NCBI RefSeq assembly: GCF_000204055.1
Contig: NW_006768813.1
Span: 57,437 to 121,436 of the forward strand
From: Melampsora larici-populina 98AG31
Taxonomy: Eukaryota; Basidiomycota; Pucciniomycetes; Pucciniales; Melampsoraceae
DNA length: 64,000 nt
Reading direction: 5' to 3'
The notes beneath the pieces were generated by a model that did no database searches, had not been told where the DNA came from, and was given only the letters and a program-made list of their open reading frames with translations. Within the stretch, counting starts at the first letter, position 1; each line of letters starts with the position of its first letter. Positions 45,259 to 59,400 of the stretch are shown here, piece by piece. The translations under genes were made by a program, and so were the position numbers.

Positions 45259-46190
45259 TTAAAAATCTTTTGATTCTTTAGGAATTTCCATGGTCCAAAT
45301 TATATTTTCATTGGTTTCAATTTCAATCACTTCAGTACATTTTGCAACTTGATTAGAAGTCGATAAAAGCCCAGTCATAGAAGTAATCGTATCATCTATT
45401 CCAAACAAGAAACCAAAATCATGTTCATCAAAAGAGGAGCAATCAAATAAGGATCGAATGACTTACCAAGATCCCAACGTAATCCCTTGGTAGTCACAAT
45501 AGCTTCATTAACTCCAATAGGTAATATTCCACAAGTCAATTCACTTTCTCTTTTCCAACTCTTTTCAATCATCAATTCATGTTGAAATTCTTTATTAATA
45601 ACAAAAGTTAGATTTTTACTAAAACTATCCACCACCCAAACCTGCCTTTCATAAGATCTCTTAATCACTTCTTCTTCGTTATCTTTTGTCATTTTTTCAT
45701 TTCGATTGATTGGTTCTAACTCTAATTTCAAAAGTGTATGTAAAGTATGAATAGTTTGATCAAGTCTACCACCAATTCCACCATGAATCAAAACCCAAAC
45801 CAATTCATCTCCTTCTCTTTCCCGTTCAATTTCCTGAACCAATGCCAAACATTTTCCTAAATCAGTCGAATCTTGATCTCTATCCAAACAAATCTTAACC
45901 CCTAACCCAGAATAATAATCTTTAACTGATTCTTCAATAGAATCTAAATCTCCTTTGATGAAATCCGGTTTGAAATCTGAATTAAAATCGTATAATCGAT
46001 TTGATCCTCCATCTGCACAAATCCTTATGGTTGATGAATTCCATAGGTTTGTAAAGATTGATGGTTCGGTTTTACATATTGGTGTGTTTAGGATGATTAA
46101 ATAAGTTTTTGGGTTCATGGTTTGTGGTTTGAGTAGGTTTGATAAGTTCCATTGTTTGATTGGTTTTTTCTTTTTAGATTCGTTTGACAT
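45259..46190 (-). CDS. THI80: thiamine pyrophosphokinase
   Basis: Transfers pyrophosphate from ATP to thiamine, making thiamine diphosphate in the cytosol. Two exons (46190-45467 and 45395-45259) give 286 aa. Catalytic-domain motifs: ICADGGSNRLYD, FIKGDLDSI, DQDSTDLGKCL and HGGIGGRLDQT (ATP/Mg-binding Asp-rich sites). The C-terminal thiamine-binding domain has ITTKGLRWDL across the splice, then GLLSTSN and IIWTMEIP. About 25 extra basic residues precede the catalytic domain; an in-frame Met (MNPKTYLIIL) there is an alternative start. The family match is strong over the full length. Confidence 0.93.
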
Positions 46191-46945
46191 TAACTTGTGT
46201 GTGTTGTTCGATCAAATAATAAGTGGTGTCGTGATGGCCTGATGATCGACTCTGGATTTCATAACTTTCTACAAAATACTCGACACTCAGGGTCAGAGTC
46301 GGTTCGAGTTTCAACTTGTCAAGTCCGGGTAACTTCGAACAACTTTTCTCGCGCGCTTCGATCAGTTTGCTCTGACTGATCGAAGCGTGCGAGAAGCAGC
46401 GTGGGGCTTGGATCTGCTTGGATAGGCTTGGATAATGATACCATACTATATTTGACTTTGACTCCGTCTAGTTGATTTCTATATTTATAACTTTTGGTAT
46501 TATATTCCTGAATCCTTAAACTTTTCGTGAGATAATCCTCAGGCTCAGCACGCTGCACACCTCTCAGCCAAAGAGTCAATCTCATGGTGCTGCTTAAATA
46601 GGCAATAAACCTCAATAAACACCCTCAAATACCATCACCAAATAGATTTTTGTTTTAGTTTCGAGATCCAGTTGATCTCCTTCATGGCACTCTATTTTAT
46701 GATGTGAAGTTGCCAAAATCCAAACGTTCGCATGTGTCTATATGGCCTCTCACACCCGGGAGCATAGTGTGCTAATTGATCCAGGGTGAACTAGAAAAAC
46801 CGAAGATAAAGTGCCCAGTTCTTTAGGCCAGCAACGACCGAAAGTTCTTCCTTCCTTCCCTGACTCTGTCTCAAGGTTTCCACAACGACATTCTTTCGAG
46901 GTCATCTACCAAAAACAACGGTAATTTTTCTACATTCTTTGAGAC
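46191..46945. other. spacer upstream of thiamine pyrophosphokinase and lipase 1
   Basis: No gene. Contains an 18-20-bp stem hairpin (46346-46395). The right part (46650-46945) resembles 48905-49190 upstream of the second lipase, showing that the tandem duplication included upstream DNA. Confidence 0.55.
46346..46395. repeat. near-perfect 20-bp inverted repeat
   Basis: TTCTCGCGCGCTTCGATCAG is mirrored by CTGATCGAAGCGTGCGAGAA around a 10-base loop, with one mismatch. About 160 bases upstream of the thiamine pyrophosphokinase start (minus). Confidence 0.88.
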
Positions 46946-47100
46946 GGATACAAAGTTAAAACTGGGATTTTTTTCCCAGTTTCCCAGTTTTCGTTTTTGG
47001 CTGTGTTTGCAACTTTCCCACATTCTCCCAGTTTCCCAGTTTGCGTTTTTGGCGGTATTTGGGAAACTGGGAAAAAACTCCCAGTTTTAACTTTGTATCC
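46946..47100. mobile_element. 155-bp foldback MITE in the lipase 1 promoter
   Basis: Two 41-bp inverted ends starting GGATACAAAGTTAAAACTGG match at 40 of 41 positions. The short centre holds a partly duplicated CCCAGTTTCCCAGTTT...GTTTTTGGC unit. AC lies on both sides. It is absent from the paralogous upstream region of lipase 2. It ends 83 bases before the lipase 1 start codon. Confidence 0.82.
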
Positions 47101-47183
47101 ACTAATTCTTTCTCGTATCTTTTGTCTATATGACCCACATCGCATCATAGCTCCTGTGATCAATTCTCGCTCCTTAAGACTTG

Positions 47184-48520
47184 ATGGCTTCTCGTTCCCT
47201 ACGGTCCAGCGTTGCTTTGGCTCTCCTTGTCCTTGCTTTAGTTAGCACTTTTGGTTCTTTAAGTGCCGCTAGCAATTTGCCTGAAGATGCACCCTTCACC
47301 GTACCTAAGGAAAATATGGAGTCTAGCTTGAAATGTATTGATGCACATGAGCCGATGGACAAACCGGGTGGAGTGATCTTACTTGTACATGGTACTTTAT
47401 CTACACCTGATGTTTGGGTAAGTCTCTCTCTCCAATCTCAACTTTGTATCCATTCAGAACCATTATCATGGGTCTTGTTCTTCAAAGCTGACCAAAAAAA
47501 TCAATTTACCTTCAGTTCAATTATATTAAACTTTTACCCACGTTAAGGCCAGGATATGACATCTGCCACGTCAACCTTCCAGATTTTTCATTGGGTGATG
47601 TTCAAGTTACATCGGAATATGTGGCATTCGCAATCGACTCTTTTGCTCAAAAATCTGCTACACAAAAGGTAAAAATCATCTCTCATAGCCAAGGGTAAGT
47701 CACTCAAAGTCCTCTTCAACAATTTTCATGGTCATCAAAGTGTCGATCAACGAAATAAATCTTGCTGAAGCTTGCATTTTTTATTCCTTCTCAGCGGTCT
47801 TAATACTCAATGGGCTTTGAGTGAGTTCAAAATATTTCTATCTTTGATCTCGAGACTAATGTATTTTCTATTTCAATAGCCTTTTGGCCTTCATTGAGAT
47901 CAAAGGTAGACACCTTCATAGCATTAGCAGCTGATTTCAAAGGAGCAAAGTCAGCCGAAACAGCATGTGAAGAAGCATGTCCGATCGCCTATGCACAACA
48001 AAAACCAAACTCAAATCTCATCCAAGCTCTTGATTCCAATCAAGATTGCGAGAGTGGAGCTTCAGCTTTAGTTTCAACATTTTCAATTTATTCAGAATCA
48101 GATAACATTGTCACTCCAGAATTCCCACCCAATGAAGCTGCAAGTTATTTATCGGGTGCAAAGATGATACCTATTCAATCATTCTGCGGAGAGGCTTACA
48201 ATTTGACACATATTCCAATCGTTTTCGATTCTTCAATTTATCAAATCGTACAAGATGTTCTTGAATTCAAATCTTTCCTACCTTCTAGAGCTAAGCTACC
48301 TTGCCAATTACAACCACGTAAGTAACTTTTATCCAATCCTGGGGTTTTGAGCAAATTGATAGATCAAAATTTCTTTTTTGTTCTCTGTCTTGTACCAGCT
48401 GTGCCAATGGATCCGAATATGATGCCAAAGAGTCCTTCCTTATTGAGAAAATCAAACCTTGAACCTGGTCTGAACGCTTATGTCTGTAGTAGGGGATATG
48501 CTACTCAGTGCAACCCTTGA
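47184..48520 (+). CDS. secreted lipase, Candida antarctica lipase B (CALB) type, copy 1
   Basis: Exons 47184-47417, 47516-47694, 47795-47820, 47880-48317 and 48399-48520 give 332 aa. A signal peptide covers about residues 1-29 (hydrophobic core VALALLVLALVSTFG, end LSAA). The alpha/beta hydrolase order matches CALB: oxyanion-hole strand GGVILLVHGTLSTPDVW, SLGDVQVTSEYVAFAI, nucleophile elbow HSQGG, ALTFWPSLRSKVDTFIALAA, an acid Asp in YSESDNIV, a His in NLTHIP, and a C-terminal AYVCSRGYATQC. Exon 3 is a 26-base microexon right after the serine elbow. It hydrolyses carboxyl esters outside the cell; substrate unknown. A paralogue follows in tandem, and a MITE sits just upstream. Confidence 0.87.
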
Positions 48521-49865
48521 GTAGATTCTTTGGTTCAGTTTTTCATTTGAATGACTTGTTACTATGAAGTGTGAGTTTTTCATTTGTTATGAATGTCGCT
48601 TAGTTCATCGAAAATCTTGTCAATCAAGACAGAGAAATCAAGCAAGGATATTGAGGTTATTGTATATATTATGTATCAAACTTGGTGTCTGCAGCGATAA
48701 GAGTTTTGTTAACCCTGAGGTTTCTGGAATATCGATATCAGTTTTGAGACATGCTTGCTTGCAAGTAGTAACTCATCATTTCATTTTTGAGGGTAAAAAG
48801 AGCTCTATGCAAATATTCTTCTGGGAGACGTTTGTAAGTCTACCTTGAGCATGTTTCCTGCCTCCCTCGTGGTGACGCCTCATACCGTCACCTGAGAGGG
48901 TCTTTCCTTTTCAAGATCTGGTCTCCTTCATGACATTCTATTTTATGCTGTGAAGTCAAATATTGATATCCTTTCACACCTGGTGCATGTGCCTGGCTGT
49001 CACACCTGTAAGATGAAATTGAGTTGATTGATTCTTGAGAAACCAAGGGTATAGGCTCATTCACGATGGCTACAACGATCAATCTGTTCTTCATTTTACC
49101 TAAATATCTCCCTGATGGAGTTCTCTGCCATAAAATTATTTTGATAGTTTTTATCATCTGAAAGGCATCTTCCCTCTATGTTCTTTGAGAGATTTCTTCT
49201 TCAAGGTATTGCTCGTCCAATGATTCATAGCTCCACATAGCTCTTGTGATAGTGTAGCAATGGCTCTGATATGCCCCGACCCAGGCGTAGCTACAGCTAT
49301 GATATGTGAAAGGCTCAGGCTGAAGTTGTTAGTCAACTATAACTGCGATAAGGCCCATCTATTAACTTGGCCTGAGATACAATTGATGTACAAGGCATAA
49401 GCTTTTTTCAAACCACGATATCACCTTGTGAAGCTTAGTCTGTAAATATAAAGAACCCTTCATGAGATTCTAAATGTTCTTCAGTCCTCCTTGATCTGAA
49501 TTTTCATATTTTTTACACTTCTGTTATCAATTTCATTGCTTATATATATATCTTTTTTTGTCATCTAATTGTGTTATATTCTCTTCTGTCGATATCATTT
49601 TATATACGTTATCTTCTTTCTCGGTTATCGTCTTTTTCTGTGTATCATTTGCGATCCTCACTAGGCCGTGAGACTACTAAAAACTCCACAAGATACTTTT
49701 TTCTCAACCACTGATCTTCTGCTATCCTATCAGAATAATATTTGTGATCTTTTTCGTTACGACATAAACTTGGTGAGATCTCCTGAAGTTGCAAGACAGT
49801 ATCACACAAACTGGTTATACAAATCACCCTCTTACGAATATTGATCAATCGAAGTTCATTCAGAT
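48521..49865. other. spacer between the tandem lipases
   Basis: 1.35 kb with no gene. 48905-49250 resembles 46650-46945 plus 47101-47175 upstream of copy 1. The remaining 600 bases before copy 2 have no counterpart there and are AT-rich. Confidence 0.55.
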
Positions 49866-51189
49866 ATGATGGCTATCAACTCTCTACGTTTGAGTGTTAA
49901 TTTGACTCTACTTGGCTTTGTATTAGTCAACATTCTTGGTTATTCAAGGGCCGCTAACAATTTACCTGAAGATGCACCCTTCACTGTACCCAAGCAAAAT
50001 GTGGAGTCTAGCTTGAAATGTATTGATGCATCAAAACCGATGAACAAACCAGGTGGTGTGATCTTACTTGTACATGGTACTTTATCTGCACCGGATACCT
50101 GGGTAAGTCTTTCTCTCTCACTCTGATTTTACCTTTTGATCTCATTAAAAATATCTCTACTTTTTGTTTTCGAAAACTGATTGCAAAAAAAATTCAATTT
50201 ACTCTCAGGATCATTATGTAAAAGTTTTACCAAAAAAATATAATGTTTGTACCATCAAATTACCAGATAATTCATTAAGTGATGTTCAAGTTGCATCAGA
50301 ATATGTGGCATATGCAATCAAAATTTTGGCTCAACAATCTGATACGGAAAAAGTTAAAGTGATCTGTCATAGTCAGGGGTAAGTTTATTCAATCTTCTTT
50401 TCAACAATTTTTCAATAGAAAGTCATGAAGTTGCTGATTTATTATTGTTGTTGGTTTTTGTATAGTTGTCTCAATACTCAATGGGCTTTAAGTAAGTTTA
50501 AATAACTAATCTGATTTTGATAAAACCTCGCAAATCCTAAGACTGATGTTCTTCTTTCTGATTCAATAGCATTTTGGCCTTCATTAAGAATAAAAGTAGA
50601 AAGTTTCATTGCATTAGCCGGCGATTTTGCTGGAACAACAGCAGCAAAGATCTCATGTCAAAGTCCAAAAAAAGATTGTCCAATCTCCTATGCACAACAA
50701 AGTCCGAATTCAAACTTTCTTAAAGCTCTTAATTCAGATCAAGATTCAGATAGTGGTGCATCAGCTTTAGTTTTAACATTTTCGATTTATTCTGATTTAG
50801 ATGATGTAGTAGAATCAAGTTCAAGTCAATTACCTGGTGCAAAACTTATTCCAATTCAATCTTTTTGTGGAAAGTCTTATCGGCTAACTCATCTTCCAAT
50901 CGTCATTGATTCTTCTACTTATCAAATCGTACAAGATGTACTTGAATTTAATTCTTTTTTACCTTCTAGAGTTAAATTCCCTTGTCAGTTAGAAACTCGT
51001 AAGTGATTTTTTTTCTTTCTCTTAATCCTCAAGCTCTGAGTGATATATTGAGATTTTAATTATTTAGTTCCACTACCCGATATGGATACACTGTTCAAGA
51101 GTCCTTCTTTTTCAAGAAAATCAAATCTCGAACCTGGTCTCAAGCCTTATGTCTGTAGTAGGGGATATGCTACTCAGTGCGATTCCTGA
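49866..51189 (+). CDS. secreted lipase, Candida antarctica lipase B (CALB) type, copy 2
   Basis: Exons 49866-50102, 50209-50378, 50466-50491, 50570-50998 and 51068-51189 give 327 aa with the same intron positions and phases as copy 1, including the 26-base microexon. Signal peptide MMAINSLRLSVNLTLLGFV...SRAA. Motifs: GGVILLVHGTLSAPDTW, LSDVQVASEYVAYAI, nucleophile elbow HSQGC, ALTFWPSLRIKVESF, YSDLDDVV, LTHLP, and YVCSRGYATQC. It differs from copy 1 by a shorter loop after the catalytic Asp, by C instead of G after the HSQG, and by an extra KKDC stretch. A tandem duplicate. Confidence 0.87.
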
Positions 51190-51765
51190 GCATTCATTTC
51201 TTTTTCATCCTTGTTTCCTATGAATGTATTTGTATATAGTCTTGAAGCTGTACCAGTTAAATGTGTCATCTGTTAAGAATTTCAATTATCTTTCAAACCC
51301 AATCAAGAAAACATCTCAATAATCATGTTAGATATGCATTGTTATGTTTCCTTATTTCATGTTAACTACATATCCATCGTTTCAAATTTGAGGTTTATAT
51401 ACTTCAATCTTTTTGTAAAAATCGCTTCAACAAATCCTTATCTCACTCTTCGTTCCAAGAAATCAAACCCAAACGTTTCACCAATGCAGGAAGACGATTG
51501 TATGCCATTGCCAGCCGTTCTATGCAAAAGATTATTCATACGTCATTTGTACTTTTATCAATATAACTGCCCAAAAGTAAAATCAATAAGTGCTATATAC
51601 ATAGCAAAGAAACAGTTTTTTTTGTGTAACGACGACAACTTTCAGAAAATCACAATCAAATTGAATATAATCAAACCAAAAGGAAATCCAGAATTGATAT
51701 ATAAATCCAATTGAAATTCTTCTTTATCCTTCTTTTTAAAATAATTTAATCAAGCTATCAACAAT
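51190..51765. other. convergent spacer
   Basis: About 575 bases between lipase 2 and the LYS1 stop. A 129-codon open frame here has no protein-like features. Probably 3' untranslated DNA. Confidence 0.45.
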
Positions 51766-53366
<1,601 letters not shown>

Positions 53367-53927
53367 ATCTTTTCAAGTTGTATAAAAGTAATCGATATAT
53401 TTTTCTATATAGTATAAGTAAGAGATTGCTTGTTCGTTCTGAAGATCGAAGTTGATAATGTATCAATAATCGAGTGTTCTTTTTTCTTTTTTCTTTTTTC
53501 TTGGTTAATGGTATATGATTGGAATGGTATGGTATTGAAAAATTGGCAGAGTTCTTTCCTATTTCCCACGAAACATGGAATTTAAAACAAGTATCAATAA
53601 CCCATACCCATACCTTATTAATCCCATACCTAAACCCATCAAACCTGATGATATCTTCTCATCAGACTTGGATTTCGATCACAGAAAATCAAACTTTCAC
53701 ATTTCAACTTTTTAATTTGATTTCTTTATAATCTAAAACTAATCCAATCCCAAAAAAAGTACAAAAAAAAACTACACAAATTCTATCATCTATGAAAAAC
53801 CAAGGTATCTAAATTCTACACAACCAATTAATTAATTAAAATATTATTTTGAAAAAGACAAATATGATCTATCCATCTATCTACAACCTACACTTTTCTT
53901 TTCTTTTTCTTTTTAAAAATCCCAAAT
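53367..53927. other. promoter of LYS1 and 3' flank of the transporter gene
   Basis: About 560 bases, AT-rich, with no gene. A TTCTTTTTTC run lies at about 53475-53500. Confidence 0.5.
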
Positions 53928-55573
53928 TTATCTCTTCAAGTTCAACTTTCTACCCAACCGATCTAGTTGATCTTGTGAAACATTAAAGAACCAAGTCGAA
54001 AAAACCACCAATCCAATACCCATCAAACTTCCTAAACTCAACTTAAACTCAAACAAAACCAAACTTAATCCAAATGAAATCAAAATCGAAACAGATGTAG
54101 CAAATCCTTTGGCAATATTATCTGAAAACTTAATCACCAATGCGTTTAATAAACCACCGATCACTTGGAATCCAATCACACACCAAACCATCCAATCAAA
54201 TCCATTCCAAAACTCTTGCAACATCTTAGGTCTTTCTTTTATTATGTTTGGGGTGGATTCTTCGTATGATTCCCACCACCAAAGTGTTGATTCATCCCAT
54301 TTCATTTGCCACGTTGATCTTTGATGTTCGATATGTACAATCAATCCTCCCATCAAGAATCCAAAAAAAGATAGTTGAATGTTCCGAATCCAAACAGATG
54401 TAGCACCACCAGAACCCATTCTAGGTTGAAGAGCTCCAGAAGATTCAGTATGATTGATCAAAGAAGATGGACTGGAAGAATGTCTTGTAGAAGTAAGGCG
54501 ATTCGGACTCGATTTCAAGACTCGTTCGAAATAAACTGAAGCAAATCCCGAAGAAACACAAGCCAAAAGAACCGAAAGCAATCCAAGAAGTTGATTCATC
54601 TGTTTAGGTACATGTGGTAAACTTGATTCGCTACTTGATGAGATCGGAGGATGGTCTTCGGCTTGGGCGTGTAGTTGAACAGCTGCTACTCCTACACTAA
54701 GTAAGAAGAGTGCGATCCATTGAGATTTGTATAAAGTTCGGTTTAGTAATAAAACTGAACATAATGCGGTGGTTAGAATCTTTGAAAAATCATCAAATAG
54801 ATAAGACATAGTCAAGAAAATTTCGAATCATAGAAAAAACCCATCAATTAGTTCAGTTGTCTGCATCAGTTCAAAGATTGTAAAAAAAAATCTCGAGAGC
54901 TAACCTTGAGTTGATAAGTGATTTGAAAAAGAGGTACGCTTAAATTACTAGCAGCAATATACTGTAAATTGTTTTGAAGCACAAACATGATAGCAGGTAC
55001 ACTTAATTTCCACCAACCAGGTTGAAAGATTTCAAGTTTTAATTGGTTCATCACTTCGATCATTCGATTGGAATTTGTATTTAAACCATTCGAATGGTTT
55101 CTTGTGGGTGATGATTTGATAGGAAGTTTGATGGATTTCGATGGGTCTCGATGGTTTGTTTTAGTTATTGAATTAGAACTTGAACTTGAACTAGAATCAG
55201 ACCCAGATCCAGAACTCGTTCTTTCCTCTTGATGTTCTGATTTCCTTTTGCCCTTCAAACCAACCAAATCAAGCTGATCCCTAACCCCAAGCAGACAATC
55301 TTCTTTCCTACCGTGAACCCCATGCACCGAACCCAACCCTTCACCCGACCCAAACGATTTCTTTGTACCTTCTTCTAGGCGATCAAATTCTTGTAACTTT
55401 TCTATAAACCCTAAACAAATCGAAATCAATAATTTAAAAAATTCTGTTAAAACCACAGCTGATGAAGCTTTATATGATTGATGTGAATTAGTTCTAGAGA
55501 TATGCATGATGATCGTCAATGCTGAATAATGTATACATAAAGCTATTAATGAAATCATTCGGTTCGATGGCAT
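53928..55573 (-). CDS. nucleotide-sugar transporter (SLC35A / NST family)
   Basis: Golgi/ER antiporter that imports a UDP- or CMP-sugar in exchange for the nucleoside monophosphate. Two exons (55573-54905 and 54779-53928) give 506 aa. Membrane-segment order and motifs fit the NST family: SSAVVLTEFFKLLIS near residue 40, FVLQNNLQYIAASNLSVPLFQITYQLKI across the splice, LLNRTLYKSQWIALFLLSVGVAAVQ, LGLLSVLLACVSSGFASVYFERVLK, IQLSFFGFLMGG, IGGLLNALVIKFSDNIAKGFATS, and SLMGIGLVVFSTWFFN. It is longer than usual because of low-complexity loops of about 90 residues (Ser/Gly/Asp-rich, residues 75-165) and smaller ones later. UDP-GlcNAc or UDP-galactose are the likely substrates (inference). Confidence 0.86.
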
Positions 55574-56425
55574 CTTGATATGAAAATCCTTTGAATTCTG
55601 GTGCCTTGCTTGATTGGTTTCAATTTTTCATGAATTTGGTTGTTATGATATAAGGTAATTGGATCCTTGATGGGTTTCCAGTTTTGATTTCTTCTATGTT
55701 TTTTGAATCCTTTGAACCGTGTTAATTTCTTGAGACTGGATCCTGTTGAAGTTGAAGAATTCTATATTGTTGGTGGTGGTATGACAACGCGTCTTGTGAA
55801 GTGCTGGAGTTCTCCTGGGTTCAAGACTCCGGCCCTAGCTGACCGGATAATACCCGAGGCTTCTTTTTTGCAAGGCACTTCATCACCTTAATCCTCTTTC
55901 GCCATTTCCTTCATTTCCTTCTCTCTCTCTCAATCTGTGCTCTCTCTCTGCTCTCTTCTCAACACCCCAAAAGCTCACAAACAAATCATAAAACTTCTTA
56001 TAAATATACCCTATAAGAAGAATGATAATTTCAAAAAAAATAATAACCTCTCAAAAAAAAAATCATAACGAAAAAAATAACAAGACGAAATAAAACTTTT
56101 TCAATACAGAAAGAAAAACCTTTTTCAATAAAGAAAAGAAAAAACTTTTTCAATAAAAAAAAGAAAAACTAATTAAAAGAGAGAGAGAAAAAAAAATTAT
56201 AGCCAGCTTTAGGGTTTGGTTTGAATTTTATTCAAGTTTTCAAAACATTATTCAAAAAAAACACGTCATTCTGATCATCAACCCTTTGGCTGCCCCCCGC
56301 TAAAAAAGAATCCAAACCTATTCCAATCCAAATAATCACATAACAAAAATCCAAGAACCTCGTTTCCAACCTTTGTTTCCAATTCCCAATTCCCAAAACC
56401 CCTATTCCAAAACCCGCACCTGAAC
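55574..56425. other. spacer with low-complexity A-rich and CT-rich DNA
   Basis: About 850 bases between two minus-strand genes; holds the transporter promoter and a CT-repeat stretch near 55920-55965. No gene. Confidence 0.5.
56090..56168 (+). repeat. three tandem copies of a 25-bp A-rich unit
   Basis: Unit ACTTTTTCAATA(C/A)AGAAAAGAAAA repeats three times with small changes, in an A-rich stretch. Confidence 0.75.
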
Positions 56426-59400
56426 CTAATTAAACCCCCCACTAGTCACCGGTCTCGCACAACTCCTCCCACCCAATCCCGAGTTCTCAATCCCATTCCC
56501 ATTCTGCAAGTACCCATGCTGCTGAGCCCTAGAGATCCCCGAATGATGATCAAAAATCACACTTCCCCCACCTCCCACACCGTTTCCAGAAGTCGAATTA
56601 GTTCCATAACTATTGATAGTAGCCATACTACTTGTTCTACCACTTCCGACTGTACCTGTGGTGTGAGTAGAAACATTAGATCCAGAAGAATGAAGTGCAC
56701 GAGTATTGGAAAAATGTTTATGTTGCTAATCAAACGAACAAAAAAAAATCAAATCAGTTCTCAATCTCATTCAAAAAAACTTCTATCAGATTCTTACATT
56801 GGCAATGATCGCTTTAAGTGAACGGATTTGTAGTGCCATACAACCACTCAAAGTAGCCGCTTCATAAATCAACCCGACAGCATTTCCAATACTCGAAGTA
56901 CTCGAACCAGACGATTTGGTTCCATTCGGATAAGCCAAATGAGCTGGGTTCAAGTACCTATGAAGTCCATGTACAGTCAACATTCTCAAATGATCAATCT
57001 TATAAGTCGTTGCAAACACCAATAGAGATCCCAAGATAGCCGGTGAATGGTGTAGGGGTGTTAACAATTCTAACGTATAGATGTATTCTAGAAAAGCTTG
57101 TACTAAGATCACCGGATGTGGTAGGTGTAACCTTCGAGGGGTGATTTGATGAAGCTCAGGTAATTTGAGATTAGGAATCAAAGAGTTTAACGAGTTCGAA
57201 TGTGTAGGATCTATGTTAGTTTTAGATGAATTGAAGGCCATCGAAAGGTGTCTAGGTCGATTAGATTGAACAGTCGAAGCACGATTCCTAAAGATCACAT
57301 TCTTAATCGATTTAGACGCCCCTCCTTTTCCATTCTCTTGATGATGACCACCACCCGTAGCTTGATCTAATTCAGATTGACTTCGACGTTTAGCCAAACA
57401 AGCCACTCTCATCTGTTGTTGATAAGAAACATGTGTCTTGGTAGCCTGAAGTTTAAATGCATCCAACTCTTTCCTAAACCAAGGCCATCGATCTTCCAAA
57501 AGTTTTTTATTAACAGGTATCAAATGACCATCCGCACATGCAATCTCAAAATCTGTCAGATGAACATTCCTAAGTAAACTTAGATTCGATTTCGCCACTT
57601 TCAAACTAGCATCACGTGGTAAACCACGTCGAACATGACTCTGAGTCGAAAACGGTGGTTGATAGATCGCAAAGGCTTCCAGATCGATAAACGCTAAATC
57701 CACAAAGTTGATCTGTCGATGATGATAATCATTCACTATATCTCGATCCTTATCACCCAAGACCACCAAACAATTTCCCCATCCCACCGCTCGATTCCAA
57801 CTACCACTCATCATGATCCTACCCGGATCGATTCGTTGCCACACCACTTTCCCCGATCCGAATTGAGTATTATTATGAGTCGAAACTTCAGGACGAGCTC
57901 CATTGGGTACTTTCACAGGAATATGCTTGTGATTCGATTGAGAAAGATCAAGTGCCCAAATGGCAAAACAATCGAGTTGATCAGGTACTTTCTCTGTGTT
58001 CAAGGATGTACCCGAAACGATAAGATGAGTACCAATCATCGTACCCGTCGGAAATCGAAGACCGTTGGGTAAGACACCTGTCATGGAATGAGACAAAGGA
58101 TGGATGGTCGTGTAATGTCCTGTCAATGTCGGTGTTGCTGGTGGTGGTGGTGGAGTGGTAGGATAAGAGATCAATTCTAAATCTCGTCGAACACTGCGAA
58201 AGTTTTGTGGAAGATCACGAAAAAGTGTAGTCATTTTGGGTTCAATCAGTCAGACCTATATTTCTTTTGGTAGATCACAAGTATGAATTCCATCATCAAA
58301 ACTTTCACATCAAAACTTTCGAATGATGATCAAGAATCGAAAGAATGAAGGCTAGAAAATCATGAAGACTGACTCGTTGAAATTGAAATTCGAATAGAGG
58401 TACACTGGCTCTGGCCTCTCTACCGAAGGTTTTTCGCTCCAATTTAGTCTTCGTAGAACCTGATCGGGATTCGAATCATCTGTCGAATCGAATCGATCAC
58501 CCTGCCTGACAGATAGACGAGATGTGCAAGCCACACTCCTATAGGTTCCACAATGTCGTTCCCATCGGCGACCTTCGATCCATTGCATAGAATCCAAATC
58601 AAGCACATTGATTTCACCAATGTACCGATTCGAGATATCTTGACCTCCCATTAGAGTGAGTAAATTACGACTCGGCCGTTTGTTAGGTTTCAGGATCCTA
58701 GGCGTCGATTGTGGTTTAGAAGAGGTAGCAAACTCGATATAGTCATCTTCTGTCACTGGACCCGAATAACCACTCTCACTTGTCAAACAACTCAAATGAG
58801 CATATCGAGGGCTCGGAGGAGTGATAGTCGGAGCCGCCGTAGTAGAAGGAAAGCTCCAAGTCCGAGTGATCGTATCAAACACCAAGACATCGTCCAAGAC
58901 ACAAAGACCAACTTCGGTATCCGAATTCAAATCAGGTGTGACCGGTCTTTGTTGATCATCGAGCATATTATTTGCATAACCCATACCACCAAAGATAATT
59001 AATTTATGATCCCAAGCTTCAGCAGAATGAAAGTAACGAGCACGAGGGATTTGATGAGTGGTAGCATCGAGATCTTGAGAGTTTGGAATCGAAGTTTCAG
59101 ATGAAGATTTCCGATTGAGAGTTGATGTTTGATGTGGGTTGATGGCTCTACCTTTTCCTTTGAAATCGATTGAATTATGTGACGAATCAGAAGACGGCCA
59201 AATCTTTTCCCAATGTAGAGATTGTAGATCAAGTCGGTAGAGATCTGAAACCATGAGCCTGGTTGGCACTAGTCTACCACCAAAGACATAGAGACCTGTT
59301 CCGAGTACGGTGATAGAAGCACCGACCTGAGATGGATAGAATAGGGGATAAGATGATGAATGAGTGAGTGATTGATTGAAAAGTAAGAGAAGACGACAAA

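Noticed and set aside
46319..46615. 98-codon minus-strand open frame covering the hairpin.
   Set aside because: No motif, and its sequence is generated by the inverted repeat and AT-rich spacer.
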